A stretch of 64,000 nucleotides of DNA from contig CAWDZA010000024.1 of the NCBI GenBank assembly GCA_963806635.1, positions 62,001-126,000 on the forward strand. Reading direction: 5' to 3'. Numbering within the stretch: the stretch's first letter is position 1; every line of letters begins with the position of its first letter. The notes beneath the pieces are model-generated. The model saw nothing but the letters and a program-made list of their open reading frames with translations. It was not told the origin of the DNA and did not search any database. Positions 7,421-16,500 of the stretch are shown in pieces. The translations under genes were made by a program, and so were the position numbers. The DNA is from CAVVEQ01 sp963806635 (lineage in GTDB: Bacteria > Chloroflexota > Anaerolineae > Anaerolineales > Anaerolineaceae).

Positions 7421-8775
7421 GAATCACCCCCGCAGCAATTTGGGAGCACTGGAAAAAAGACGAGGTCCTGGGGGGAGTGATCCGTAACACAGGGTACCTG
7501 TTCAGCAGCAACACGGTGACCCTGGGGTTGAACACGCTACAGACCCTCATCGCCACTTTCCTTCTCGGTCCCACACTCTACGGTGTACTCGGCCTGGTCA
7601 CCTCGTTTGCCTCCAGCGTAAACCGGCTGCTCTCCTTCCGTATGGGCGAGCTGGTCATCAAGCATGCCGGCGGTCAGCTTGCGCTAGGGCGCAAGGACAA
7701 GGCAGCTGCCATCGTCAAAGCTGCCGGGTTGACGGAAGCGGTCACCTCCGTGATCGCCTTCATCATCCTGGTGCTGACTGCGTCCTGGGCGGCTGCGACC
7801 ATCATAAAGGTTCCAGAAGCAGCACCCTGGATCGTAGTCTTCGGGATCTCGCTCCTGGCGGATATCGTCTTCGAAACTTCCACTGCAGTACTGCAGCTCG
7901 GCAACCATTTCAAATATCAGGCAGTCCTCAACCTAGTGCAAAGCATTTTGGTGACAGTGCTGCTGGCAATCGCAATTATTTTCCACGGCACTATTTATTT
8001 CGTCCTGATTGCTTATCTATTAGGCAAGGTGCTGCAGGGAGTTGGCACCACCATCATGGCATTTCGCTGGGTGAACCCGCTACTGGGACCGGGCTGGTTC
8101 CGCCAGCCATTCAGCCTGATCGATAACCGTAAAGAACTCAGTCATTTCGCGTTCAGCACCAACTTGAGTGGATCGATAAATATGATCATCCGCGACAGCG
8201 AGGTGCTTTGGGTGGGGTACTTCCTGAACCCGACGGCTGCCGGTTATTACAAACTCGCCCTGGCTTTGATGAACCTGACCGCCATCCCCATCAGCCAGAT
8301 CATTAACACCACCTTCCCGCAGATCAGCAAGTCCAGCGCGCGCCACGAATGGTCAACCCTCAAGCGGCTCCTTCGCCGCACATCCGCCATCGCAGCCGTC
8401 TGGATAGCTTTCTGCGCGGTCGGGATGCTCATCCTTGGACCGGTCTTCTTCTTTAACTATAAAGGCGGGGCATTCCTGCCCACCCTACCGGGGATGTTCA
8501 TCCTGCTGCCCGGTTTCGCCGCGCAGGGTATCTTCTTCTGGAACCGACCCCTGCTTCTTTCCCTGGGGAAACCCAACTTTCCCCTGGCAGTGAATGCCAG
8601 CCTCGGTGCGGTTAAAATTGGTCTCATGTTCCTGCTGGTTCCCACCTATGGCTACCTTGCGCAGGCGGGATTGCTTTCTGCGTATTTCTTCTTCGCAGCG
8701 GTTATCATCGTCTGGGAAGGGCTGCGAGAGATTCGCAGGCAGCAATTTTTGTTCCCTAAACCGGTGGAAGCATGA
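7417..8775 (+). CDS. Polysaccharide flippase / oligosaccharide transporter (MOP superfamily)
   Basis: The 452-residue protein has about 12 to 14 hydrophobic segments. The N-terminal 'NTGYLFSSNTVTLGLNTLQTLIATFLLGPTLYGVLGLV' is typical of Wzx/RfbX-like lipid-linked oligosaccharide flippases, as is 'FSTNLSGSINMIIRDSEVLWVGYFLNPTAAGYYKLALAL'. The frame is open from 7267, but ATG 7417 overlaps the epimerase stop (ATGA) and starts a normal N-terminus. It would export undecaprenyl-linked glycans made by the neighbouring enzymes. Confidence 0.88.
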   Translation: MRITPAAIWEHWKKDEVLGGVIRNTGYLFSSNTVTLGLNTLQTLIATFLLGPTLYGVLGLVTSFASSVNRLLSFRMGELVIKHAGGQLALGRKDKAAAIVKAAGLTEAVTSVIAFIILVLTASWAAATIIKVPEAAPWIVVFGISLLADIVFETSTAVLQLGNHFKYQAVLNLVQSILVTVLLAIAIIFHGTIYFVLIAYLLGKVLQGVGTTIMAFRWVNPLLGPGWFRQPFSLIDNRKELSHFAFSTNLSGSINMIIRDSEVLWVGYFLNPTAAGYYKLALALMNLTAIPISQIINTTFPQISKSSARHEWSTLKRLLRRTSAIAAVWIAFCAVGMLILGPVFFFNYKGGAFLPTLPGMFILLPGFAAQGIFFWNRPLLLSLGKPNFPLAVNASLGAVKIGLMFLLVPTYGYLAQAGLLSAYFFFAAVIIVWEGLREIRRQQFLFPKPVEA

Positions 8776-9899
8776 AGATCGCCTGCATCTCCCCCTCCAC
8801 TGTGCCTTCGCGTACCGCCAACTCCATTCAGGTCATGAAAGCCTGTCACGGGCTGGCACAGAATGGCCACGAGGTGCGTCTTTTCCTCCCAGGTGAAATG
8901 CGATCCAACTGGGATTTTCTGGCAAACCAGTACGGTTTGGAAACTGAATTCCAGCTCAACTGGCTGCCGAGCCGTCGAATTTTCCGTCGCTATGAATTTT
9001 CCATCAATGCAGTTACCCAGGCGCAGCGATGGGGAACAGAGGTAGTCTACACCTGGCTTCCGCAAGCCGGATTGTTTGCGCTGGAGCGCGGCATTCCCTC
9101 CATTCTCGAAGTCCACGACCGGCTCAAGGGTTCGCTGGGACCCTGGGTTTTTGGACGCTTCTTTCGCCACCGCGGGCACAAACGCCTGGCCGTAATCACC
9201 CACGCGCTGCTGAAAGTCCTGGAAAACGAAAATGGCATCCAACCGGCTGCCGGGGAAGCAGTTATCACTCCTAATGGGGTGGAATGGGAACGATTTGCCA
9301 ATCAACCTGCCCCGAAGGAAGCCCGCGCAATCCTGGGTCTGAGGGAGTCACCCACCGCCGCCTTTTCCGGACATTTTTACGCCGGCAGGGGTACGGATTT
9401 GCTGTTCTCCCTGGCCCAAAGCCTGCCGGATATCCAATTTCTCTGGATCGGCGGTCGCCAGGAGGATATCGATCACTGGAAATCTCGCTTGCATGCAGAA
9501 AACGTTCAAAACGTGGTTCTGACCGGATTTGTGGAAAACAGCCGCCTGCCGCTCCACCTGGCTGCTGCGGATGTGCTGATGATCCCGTTCGAACGCATCA
9601 TCCGCGGATCCAGCGGAGGTAACAGCGCCGATATCTGCAGCCCGATGAAATTGTTTGAATACATGGCTACCGGGCGGGCGATCCTTACCAGTGACCTGCC
9701 AGTGATCCACGAAGTATTAAACGAGACCAATGCCAGCTTCGCCCCACCGGAGGATTTGCCTGCCTGGCAAAAATCCCTTTCAGCACTCATCAAAGATCCT
9801 CCCCTGATGCGGAAACTTGGGGATAATGCCCGCGAAGACGCGCGGCAATACTCCTGGAAGGAGCGGGAACGTAGGGCGCTGGAAGCTTTTCCCGGGTGA
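8772..9899 (+). CDS. Glycosyltransferase family 4 protein
   Basis: The 375-residue GT-B enzyme has an N-terminal domain 'MKIACISPSTVPSRTANSIQVMKACHGLAQNGHEV'. Its C-terminal nucleotide-sugar domain has 'AVITPNGVEWERF', 'GHFYAGRGTDLL' and 'MKLFEYMATGRAILTSDLPVIHEVL', the GT4 EX7E-region equivalent. It is a retaining glycosyltransferase; donor and acceptor are unknown. Its ATG overlaps the flippase stop by four bases, placing it in the polysaccharide operon. Confidence 0.9.
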   Translation: MKIACISPSTVPSRTANSIQVMKACHGLAQNGHEVRLFLPGEMRSNWDFLANQYGLETEFQLNWLPSRRIFRRYEFSINAVTQAQRWGTEVVYTWLPQAGLFALERGIPSILEVHDRLKGSLGPWVFGRFFRHRGHKRLAVITHALLKVLENENGIQPAAGEAVITPNGVEWERFANQPAPKEARAILGLRESPTAAFSGHFYAGRGTDLLFSLAQSLPDIQFLWIGGRQEDIDHWKSRLHAENVQNVVLTGFVENSRLPLHLAAADVLMIPFERIIRGSSGGNSADICSPMKLFEYMATGRAILTSDLPVIHEVLNETNASFAPPEDLPAWQKSLSALIKDPPLMRKLGDNAREDARQYSWKERERRALEAFPG

Positions 9900-9902
9900 C
9901 AC

Positions 9903-11441
9903 ATGACCCAGACAAAAAAAACGCTCGCCGCCATCGTTCTTATATCGCTATTGGCCGGATTGGGGATCACTGCCCTGGTGTTCGCCCTTGGTGAGGGTGG
10001 TTGGAACATTCAGGCTTGGTTCATTGCCAGTTTGATCGTTTCCGGCGGGTTCATTCTGCTTGCGCTTGCCGTCCGTTGGGCTGGTCCGGAAAAAGCACTC
10101 ATCTGGATCGTCGCCCTCGGATTAGGTCTGCGAATGGTGGTCAGCGTGGGGCTGACCCTGGCACTTCCAGTTTATGGATACGATAACGACGAACACAACG
10201 CCGGGTATATCTTTGCTGATTCATTCGACCGGGATACCCAGGCATGGTCTCTGGCAGAATCCGGAGAGCCGGTCATAAGTGCCTTCGAGAATCAATACAT
10301 TTCGGATCAATATGGCGGTTTGCTTTCCATTTTGGCACTTGAATACCGTTATCTAAGCCCGGATACGCACCGGCAGATGCTGCCCCTGATCATTTCCGCA
10401 ATTATTTTCATGATTTCAGTGCCGTTTCTCTGGAAAGCAGCCAAAAATCGGTGGAATCGACGCGTCGCGTTAATCGCCACACTTGTGTTCGTCTTCTACC
10501 CCGAAGCGGTTCTGCTTGGAAGCGCGCATATGCGCGAGCCGCTGCTGCTATGTTTGGGTGCCATCGCCACCTGGGCGGTAACGATCCTGGAAAAGAACCG
10601 CCGTCTTTCATTGATCATCCTGGTGGCAGGTTTCCTGGGTTTACTCATGGTTTCCTGGCGGTCAGGGATTGTGATCATTGGCTTGTTGATCGGATGGATA
10701 TTCGTGGATTCGATCATGGAACATTGGAAACCCTCCCGGAGGATATGGGGCTGGATGGGTATTTTCGTGGCAATGGTAATATTTGCACGGTTGAGCTATC
10801 CCTGGATCCGCGAGACAGCGGTTTACGACACTTACCTTACTGTGCAATCTTCCGGGATCCTGCAAATGGTTTTTAAGTATGTGGGATTGAAATATCAATT
10901 GGGAGTGGTGACTTTATATGGTCTCTCCCAGCCGCTGCTTCCGGCGGCGTTGGTTGCGCTCTCCAATCCACTGGCCAGCACGATCGCCATCCTCAGGTCT
11001 TTAGGCTGGTATTTCCTCGCCCCCGCTCTTGTCTTTGGGTTTATATCTTCGTGGAAAGCCGAAACGGATCGCGACCGCCGGCTCCTGATCTGGCTGGCGT
11101 ATTTCAGTCTGGCTTGGGTGGTTATTTCATCCTACCGCGCCGGAGGCGATATATGGGATAACCCGCGCTATCGCACCATCCTGTTGCCCTGGCTTGCTCT
11201 GGTAGCTGGCTGGGCTTGGGATTGGGCGCTGACCCGGAAGAATCCCTGGCTGGGGCGGATCTATCTTATGGAAGGACTGTCTGTCCTGCTGGTCACGAAT
11301 CTTTACCTGACCCGCTATACAAAAGTCGGCATTCGCATCCCCTTCTTTGTGAATTTTGGGCTGGTGGTGATCGTTGTTCTGTTGGTGGTTGCTGCAGGGT
11401 TGATATTGGATGCGCGTAAGCGCAGATCAGTGAATAAATAA
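9903..11441 (+). CDS. Multi-pass membrane protein, possible GT-C (GT39-like) glycosyltransferase
   Basis: The 512-residue protein has about 11 to 13 hydrophobic segments. An acidic luminal-type loop after the second or third segment reads 'VYGYDNDEHNAGYIFADSF', which resembles the DE-containing catalytic loop of GT-C enzymes such as protein mannosyltransferases and ArnT. It lies three bases after the GT4 gene and closes the polysaccharide cluster, so it is either a lipid-linked sugar transferase or an assembly/polymerase-type protein. No motif settles the choice. Confidence 0.6.
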   Translation: MTQTKKTLAAIVLISLLAGLGITALVFALGEGGWNIQAWFIASLIVSGGFILLALAVRWAGPEKALIWIVALGLGLRMVVSVGLTLALPVYGYDNDEHNAGYIFADSFDRDTQAWSLAESGEPVISAFENQYISDQYGGLLSILALEYRYLSPDTHRQMLPLIISAIIFMISVPFLWKAAKNRWNRRVALIATLVFVFYPEAVLLGSAHMREPLLLCLGAIATWAVTILEKNRRLSLIILVAGFLGLLMVSWRSGIVIIGLLIGWIFVDSIMEHWKPSRRIWGWMGIFVAMVIFARLSYPWIRETAVYDTYLTVQSSGILQMVFKYVGLKYQLGVVTLYGLSQPLLPAALVALSNPLASTIAILRSLGWYFLAPALVFGFISSWKAETDRDRRLLIWLAYFSLAWVVISSYRAGGDIWDNPRYRTILLPWLALVAGWAWDWALTRKNPWLGRIYLMEGLSVLLVTNLYLTRYTKVGIRIPFFVNFGLVVIVVLLVVAAGLILDARKRRSVNK

Positions 11442-11445
11442 CAGC

Positions 11446-11751
11446 TTACGCCTGCCAGGGACCGACACCATCCCAGGCGTATTCCAGGTGTTCCGCCCGG
11501 AGCTTGCCAACCTTTTTCTTCACCTTGCGGTGCGCCCACTGCATCAGTGGTAATCCCCCAATCTCGTTGAACCGTTTGCCAATTTCACGCGTGCGCAAAT
11601 GCCGGCACTGGTGGTTATAAGCACCCCCCGGTCTTTCCGCAAGGTAATCCTGCTCGATGCCGATCTGGTAGAGCTCGTTCATCAATTTATCGACTTCGCC
11701 GGTACTGTGACCTGGAAACGGCTTGGAAAAATAATCGGAAAGAAAACTCAT
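11446..11751 (-). CDS. Hypothetical small protein (101 residues)
   Basis: The frame is open further upstream, but ATG 11751 is preceded by a good Shine-Dalgarno (AGGAGAG, seven bases upstream on the minus strand) and gives MSFLSDYFSKPFPGHSTGE. It is rich in charged residues with no membrane segment: 'DKLMNELYQIGIEQDYLAERPGGAYNHQCRHLRTREIGKRF'. Its end is four bases from the convergent end of the membrane protein at 11441. I do not recognise the family. Confidence 0.6.
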   Translation of the reverse strand: MSFLSDYFSKPFPGHSTGEVDKLMNELYQIGIEQDYLAERPGGAYNHQCRHLRTREIGKRFNEIGGLPLMQWAHRKVKKKVGKLRAEHLEYAWDGVGPWQA

Positions 11752-11898
11752 CTCAGCTCTCCTGTTTTGATTGTAACATGCCGGTAATGTACCAAACACT
11801 CCCTCGTCGTAACAGTCGCCAACAGATGAATTTTGTTTTAGGATATTGAGCATTTTCCTCCAGATGCGGCATCCAGGGAGGTGCACAAGCCATCGTGC

Positions 11899-11904
11899 TA
11901 TACT
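11899..11904 (+). promoter_or_regulatory. -10 box of probable leaderless promoter at the head of the 11.9-21.6 kb block
   Basis: TATACT, six bases (GATTTT), then ATG 11911 with no Shine-Dalgarno. It would drive the whole tightly spaced plus-strand block. Confidence 0.5.
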
Positions 11905-11910
11905 GATTTT

Positions 11911-12165
11911 ATGAACCCCACGCAGGATCACTGGGAAGGGTGGGCACGCTTCTTGCACCGTTTTGAGATGGAAAAACCGGCAGCTTACATTCTGGAGGCC
12001 GCCGGTCCGCTGACCATCCTGCTCGCCCAGATGGTGACATTGGGGCAGCCTCTGCTGGGCGGAGCGCAAAACCGGGCAGGTTGGGAAGCCCTGGCAGGAA
12101 TGCTGGAAGACCCTGCCCAGGCGAAGGCTTTCGCTGAATTTCTAAAAGAGGAGTGGATTTCTTGA
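11911..12165 (+). CDS. Small protein of unknown function (84 residues)
   Basis: MNPTQDHWEGWARFLHRFEMEKPAAYILEAAGPLTILLAQ... It has an amphipathic N-terminus, one modest hydrophobic stretch at about residues 28-45 and an acidic end 'AFAEFLKEEWIS'. An upstream in-frame start at 11881 is less likely given the -10 box at 11899. Its stop overlaps the start of the next gene (TTGA), so it is the first gene of the unknown membrane block. I cannot assign a function. Confidence 0.6.
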   Translation: MNPTQDHWEGWARFLHRFEMEKPAAYILEAAGPLTILLAQMVTLGQPLLGGAQNRAGWEALAGMLEDPAQAKAFAEFLKEEWIS

Positions 12166-12914
12166 ACCTTGGGGTTACCGTTCTGGGTGCAGCCTTGCTG
12201 GTTCTTTCAACCGGCATGCTGCTGATTTTTACCCGGCCAAATAAAAAACGCGCCCCCACCTCCCTGCGGGAAATTGAAGCTATTACGAGCCTGCGGCGAA
12301 TCCTGGGAGGGGCGATGGAGCAGGGAACTCGTGTCCATTTTGGCCTGGGCCGTGCGCACCCAAGCGACCCGAATTATGCCTCCACTCTGGCCGGGCTGGA
12401 TACCCTGGAATCGATCACCCGTTCCACACTCACTGCTGATCAAACCCCGGTCGCCACCAGCGGGGATGGAACCACCAGCCTGCTGGGTGAGGATACCGTT
12501 CGGGGAGTTTACCGCCGGGATTCAACCATCGACCGAGTGCCGGGCGGGAACAGCCTGCTGGCAGGCGTCACACCCTTGGCGTATGCAGCCGGGTCACAGC
12601 CGGTGATCTCCTCCCCGGATACAGGCGCCAATCTATTCCTTGGTCACTTCGGGGTGGAATCCGGGCTGCTGATCCCGGATGAACCAGCCGTGGATAAGGA
12701 ATTCTTCGGTGGATCGGATTCCATCCCTGCCCAGTCCGTATTCTACGCAGCCTCCGAAAACACGCTCTTAGGGGAAGAAGCTTTTGCCTTGCCTGCCTAT
12801 CTGGATGAGAAAAGGCCCTACCTGGCAAGCCTGATGGTTCAGGATCTGCTGCGGCTGATTGTCGTCTTTGGATTGCTCGTCGGCGTTATCCTGGTGCTCG
12901 CGGGGGTCCTGTGA
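12162..12914 (+). CDS. Membrane protein of unknown function, two terminal TM segments
   Basis: About 250 residues: an N-terminal TM segment 'VTVLGAALLVLSTGMLLIF', a soluble middle with 'MEQGTRVHFGLGRAHPSDPNYASTLAGLDTL' and 'ATSGDGTTSLLGEDTVRG', and a C-terminal TM 'LLRLIVVFGLLVGVILVLAGVL'. The middle part resembles proteins I associate with DUF6754, from memory and unverified. TTG 12162 has AGAGGAG eight bases upstream and overlaps the preceding stop; GTG 12153 is the alternative start. The stop overlaps the next GTG. Confidence 0.65.
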   Translation: MNLGVTVLGAALLVLSTGMLLIFTRPNKKRAPTSLREIEAITSLRRILGGAMEQGTRVHFGLGRAHPSDPNYASTLAGLDTLESITRSTLTADQTPVATSGDGTTSLLGEDTVRGVYRRDSTIDRVPGGNSLLAGVTPLAYAAGSQPVISSPDTGANLFLGHFGVESGLLIPDEPAVDKEFFGGSDSIPAQSVFYAASENTLLGEEAFALPAYLDEKRPYLASLMVQDLLRLIVVFGLLVGVILVLAGVL

Positions 12915-13528
12915 GATCACCCGTCGCAGCCGCCATTGCCATCGCCGCCGGGGTGATCGTCCTGGCTGGGTATTTCCTGCCTCTCCCGCTGTTGCAAGTG
13001 GTACGCCTGCAATTCCTGGATTGGGCTATGCTGCTGGCAGCCGTCGCCGCACTAGTGGGAATCATTAACCTGACCGTGGGACATTTTCGTAAAGCAGCCA
13101 AACCAGGACCTTCGCGGATGTTCAGCATCGTCGTGGTGACCTCCCTGCTCATCACCCTGGTTTTCGGGGTGGTGTATGGCGCTTCTGATTCACGTTTTGC
13201 GCATGTAGTTACCAATATTCAAATCCCGATCGAAACAACCCTCCTGGGAATGATCAGCATTTCACTGGCGTACACCGTATTTCTTTTCGTCCGCCAGCGG
13301 AAAAGTTGGTCAAACTCGGTTTTCATCATTTCCGTCGTTTTCTTTCTCCTCGCCAACAGTTGGTTCCTTGTCTTCGGTCAGTCGATTCCGGTGTTAAGTG
13401 AGATCATCTCCGGCATCCAGAAGATCCCCCTGGCTGGCTCCCGTGGGATAATGATCGGCATAGCGCTCGGCAGCCTGGTGACCGGGTTGCGTATTCTGAC
13501 CGGCATCGACCGGCCGTATAGTGGATAA
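12911..13528 (+). CDS. Multi-pass membrane protein of unknown function
   Basis: The 205-residue protein has about six hydrophobic segments and little soluble sequence: 'AAAIAIAAGVIVLAGYFLPL', 'AMLLAAVAALVGIINLTVG', 'IVVVTSLLITLVFGVVYGA', 'LLGMISISLAYTVFLFV', 'VFIISVVFFLLANSWFLVF' and a C-terminal segment. The start is GTG 12911, overlapping the previous stop (GTGA). It belongs to the conserved-looking membrane block; no catalytic motif is visible. Confidence 0.65.
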   Translation: MRSPVAAAIAIAAGVIVLAGYFLPLPLLQVVRLQFLDWAMLLAAVAALVGIINLTVGHFRKAAKPGPSRMFSIVVVTSLLITLVFGVVYGASDSRFAHVVTNIQIPIETTLLGMISISLAYTVFLFVRQRKSWSNSVFIISVVFFLLANSWFLVFGQSIPVLSEIISGIQKIPLAGSRGIMIGIALGSLVTGLRILTGIDRPYSG

Positions 13529-13531
13529 ACC

Positions 13532-16500
13532 ATGCCTGAAACCATTTGTCAGATCTGCGGAACCCCCAATCCACCAGACGCGGTGATCTGCTCCACATGT
13601 CATTCCCGTCTGGGACCGCCTCCGGGAAGGACTCAATCGCTTGATACTCCCGGCGAACAACCATCGCCTGGGAAGGAGAATCTGGAATGGCTGGAACGGG
13701 TGCGGGAATTGAACGCCCAGGATCAGCTTAGCAAAAGTGGCGGATTTTCTGCCTCTGTACCCCCGTCCATACCAACCCCGATCCCCGAAGCGGAAGTTGA
13801 AAACCCGGATTGGCTGCACAACACCCGTGATCTCGCAGCTGCCCAAAAGCCGCCCAACCAGACTCCCGCTGGCGAGGATCTGAGCTGGCTAAACGAACTG
13901 CGAGCTTCCACAGGCAGCCTCACCCCCCCACCTGCCATCCCCACGAACGCAGCCGAGGTTCTGGCCGCCGCGGCATTTGCCAAACACCAGGAAGAAATGG
14001 AGGATACCGAGCATCTGGGTGAAACCCAGCAGCTCGCACCGCGTTCCTCCATCCCAGGATCTGCCTCCGACTGGCTGGATAAACTCGGCGCGCTGGGAGA
14101 AAATGAGCAATTGAAGCCAGGCTTCGAGGATAGCTTTGGCTCACCGCCGGCCGAGATCGGCACAGTGGTGAATTACGATATCGATCGCGCCACCGGGTCG
14201 TTGGGGAAACCCGAGGAAACTGTTGTGCCGGTACCCGCATCATTGGAACCCGTCCCGCCACCGATTGAACCTGCGGCCACACCTCCAGTTGTGGAGAACA
14301 TTCCGCCGGCACAGGTCCCTGAAGCGACTGCTCCCCGACCGGAGCAGGTACCGGGGCAATCGGCCGCCCCTGCGGCTGGATTGGACCTGGCTTTCCTGGA
14401 TTCCATGCTGGCAGAGACGCCAGTCGCGGAAGCGCCATTCGAGCACGAAGCAGGGGTACTTCCTTCGCAGCCGGCGCCTATCAACGAAAACGTTCCATCA
14501 GAAGTGCCATCAGCACCCCCTTCCGAGCCATCACTCTCCTGGCTGCAGGAGCTGCAGAATCTGCCCGAACCTCAATCCGCCCAAACTCTAGAACCCTCGA
14601 TTGAAGCCGCAGCATCGCCTCCTGCAGAGATCCTTGAGTTTATCCCCACACCACCACCAGTCGTTGCAGAGGGGATGCCGAAGTTGGATCTTTCAGTGGA
14701 GGAGCCCGGTGTACCTCCTTTGCCAGCCGCGGAGCTGCCCAGCCAATTTACTTCCGAAGAGCTCGACGCCCGCCTGCTGAACCAGTTTGCACCTTCAATT
14801 CCCGAAGAAATCAAGGCGCCGCCCACACCATCAGTACCTCCCGCACCATCAGCGCCGCCCCCACAGCCATCTCAGGAATTAAAGAGCATGCCCGGCTTTT
14901 CATCCACCGGGCTCACCGGCTTCCTGGGCAGCGATGCGCTGGCAGAAATGGGCATGGAGGGAATTCTACCCCCCGAGCGTACACCCGCCTCTACACCTGC
15001 AAGTCCCCCACCTGCACCACCACCAATCGCGCCTGCACGGGAAGCTGCGCCTCCAACCATAATCCCATCGCTGGAGATCCCAGCCGCCCAACCACCGATG
15101 GCTCAGGCAGGATTCCCTGATGGTTCTATACAACCGCCTGCCGCTGCCCCCAAGCCGCCTGCAGCGCAGCCAATCATGGAAGATCCGCTTTTCCATCCAC
15201 CTGCCTCTTCATTGGAGGGAATACAGCTCTCTGAAGAACCATATGCTGGTGTGCAATCAGTGGATCTCGGTTCTTTGCAACCTTCGGAGGAAACACCCGA
15301 TTGGCTGAAGCAATACGCCAGCGAATTCAAAGTTGATGAAAATCAAGCCTCTCTCTTCCCGAGTCAGGAGGAATTGAGCAAGGTGCCTGCCTCGGATTCA
15401 GGAATCCCACCAGCATCACCTCAACCCCCCGCAGCACCCTCACAAACCGAAAAATATACCGCGGATGTTTCCGCACCGCTGGATTTTACCGTCCCCGAAC
15501 CTCAGCCGGTAGTTCCCGCCGCGGCTGAGATTCAAAATCAGGATTGGCTGAATACCGTCATCAATGAAACCCCGGCTTCGCCGGCAGATTTATTTAAAGA
15601 CGTTGAAGAACCCCGTTTTGCCGCACCGGAAGAGGAACTCCCAGCCCAGCCAGCCCAGGATTCCAAACCACCAGCCTGGGTGATGGAACCCGGTCAGCAT
15701 TCTGGTTTCACCGGTCCGCTGCCGGACTGGCTTCAGGAACTGGAAGGCGATCAGGAGGTCAGATCTTCACCCGCAGCACAAGAAGAGATCATTCCCGACT
15801 TGTTCGTTTCCCCCTCGTCCACCGCTCCCGCTGCGCCTGAACCAGAACCAAAAGAAGAAAGAATTGGGATTGAAGCAGCAGTGGTGCCGGGGCTTTCTGA
15901 TCTGGGCATCCAGACCGAAAATCTCTTCCAATCTCCAGAACCCCAGGGGGAAGCCCTCCCGCCTCACAAAGAACCGTCCCTGGAGGACCTGGGCATCCAT
16001 CCTGAAGAATTCTTCCCTTCGAAGGAACCCCCAGGGGAGACGCCATTGCCACAACCGGATTGGTTGAGCAGTCTGCCGGCCATGCAGGACGGGGCGGAAC
16101 CCGCCCCAGTGCAGCCGGAACCGGGACCCTCTCAATTCAAAAAGGACGAAACTCCATCAGCAGCCGCTTCGGTGCTCGGGGTTAAAGCGATGAGCCAGGC
16201 TTCCAATGGGGCACCCCCCCAAAACGCAGGCAAACCAAGCCCGGCTGTGCCATTTGGCATGGAATCCCTGCCGGATTGGATCTCCGCGGAACACGGGGAT
16301 GGTGAATCATCAGATGGATCCCCCGACCAGCCAGCCCTTGCCCAGGCAGAAATGCCTGGTTGGTTGGAAGCCCTCAAACCGGTTGGCATGGCCAAGGCAG
16401 CCCTTTCCACCTCCCAGCCGGCAACGCCATCCGGGACGCCAGTGACCGGTTCCCTAAAGACCACCACAGGCTCCCTGGGCGGCAAACCTTCCGCACCGTC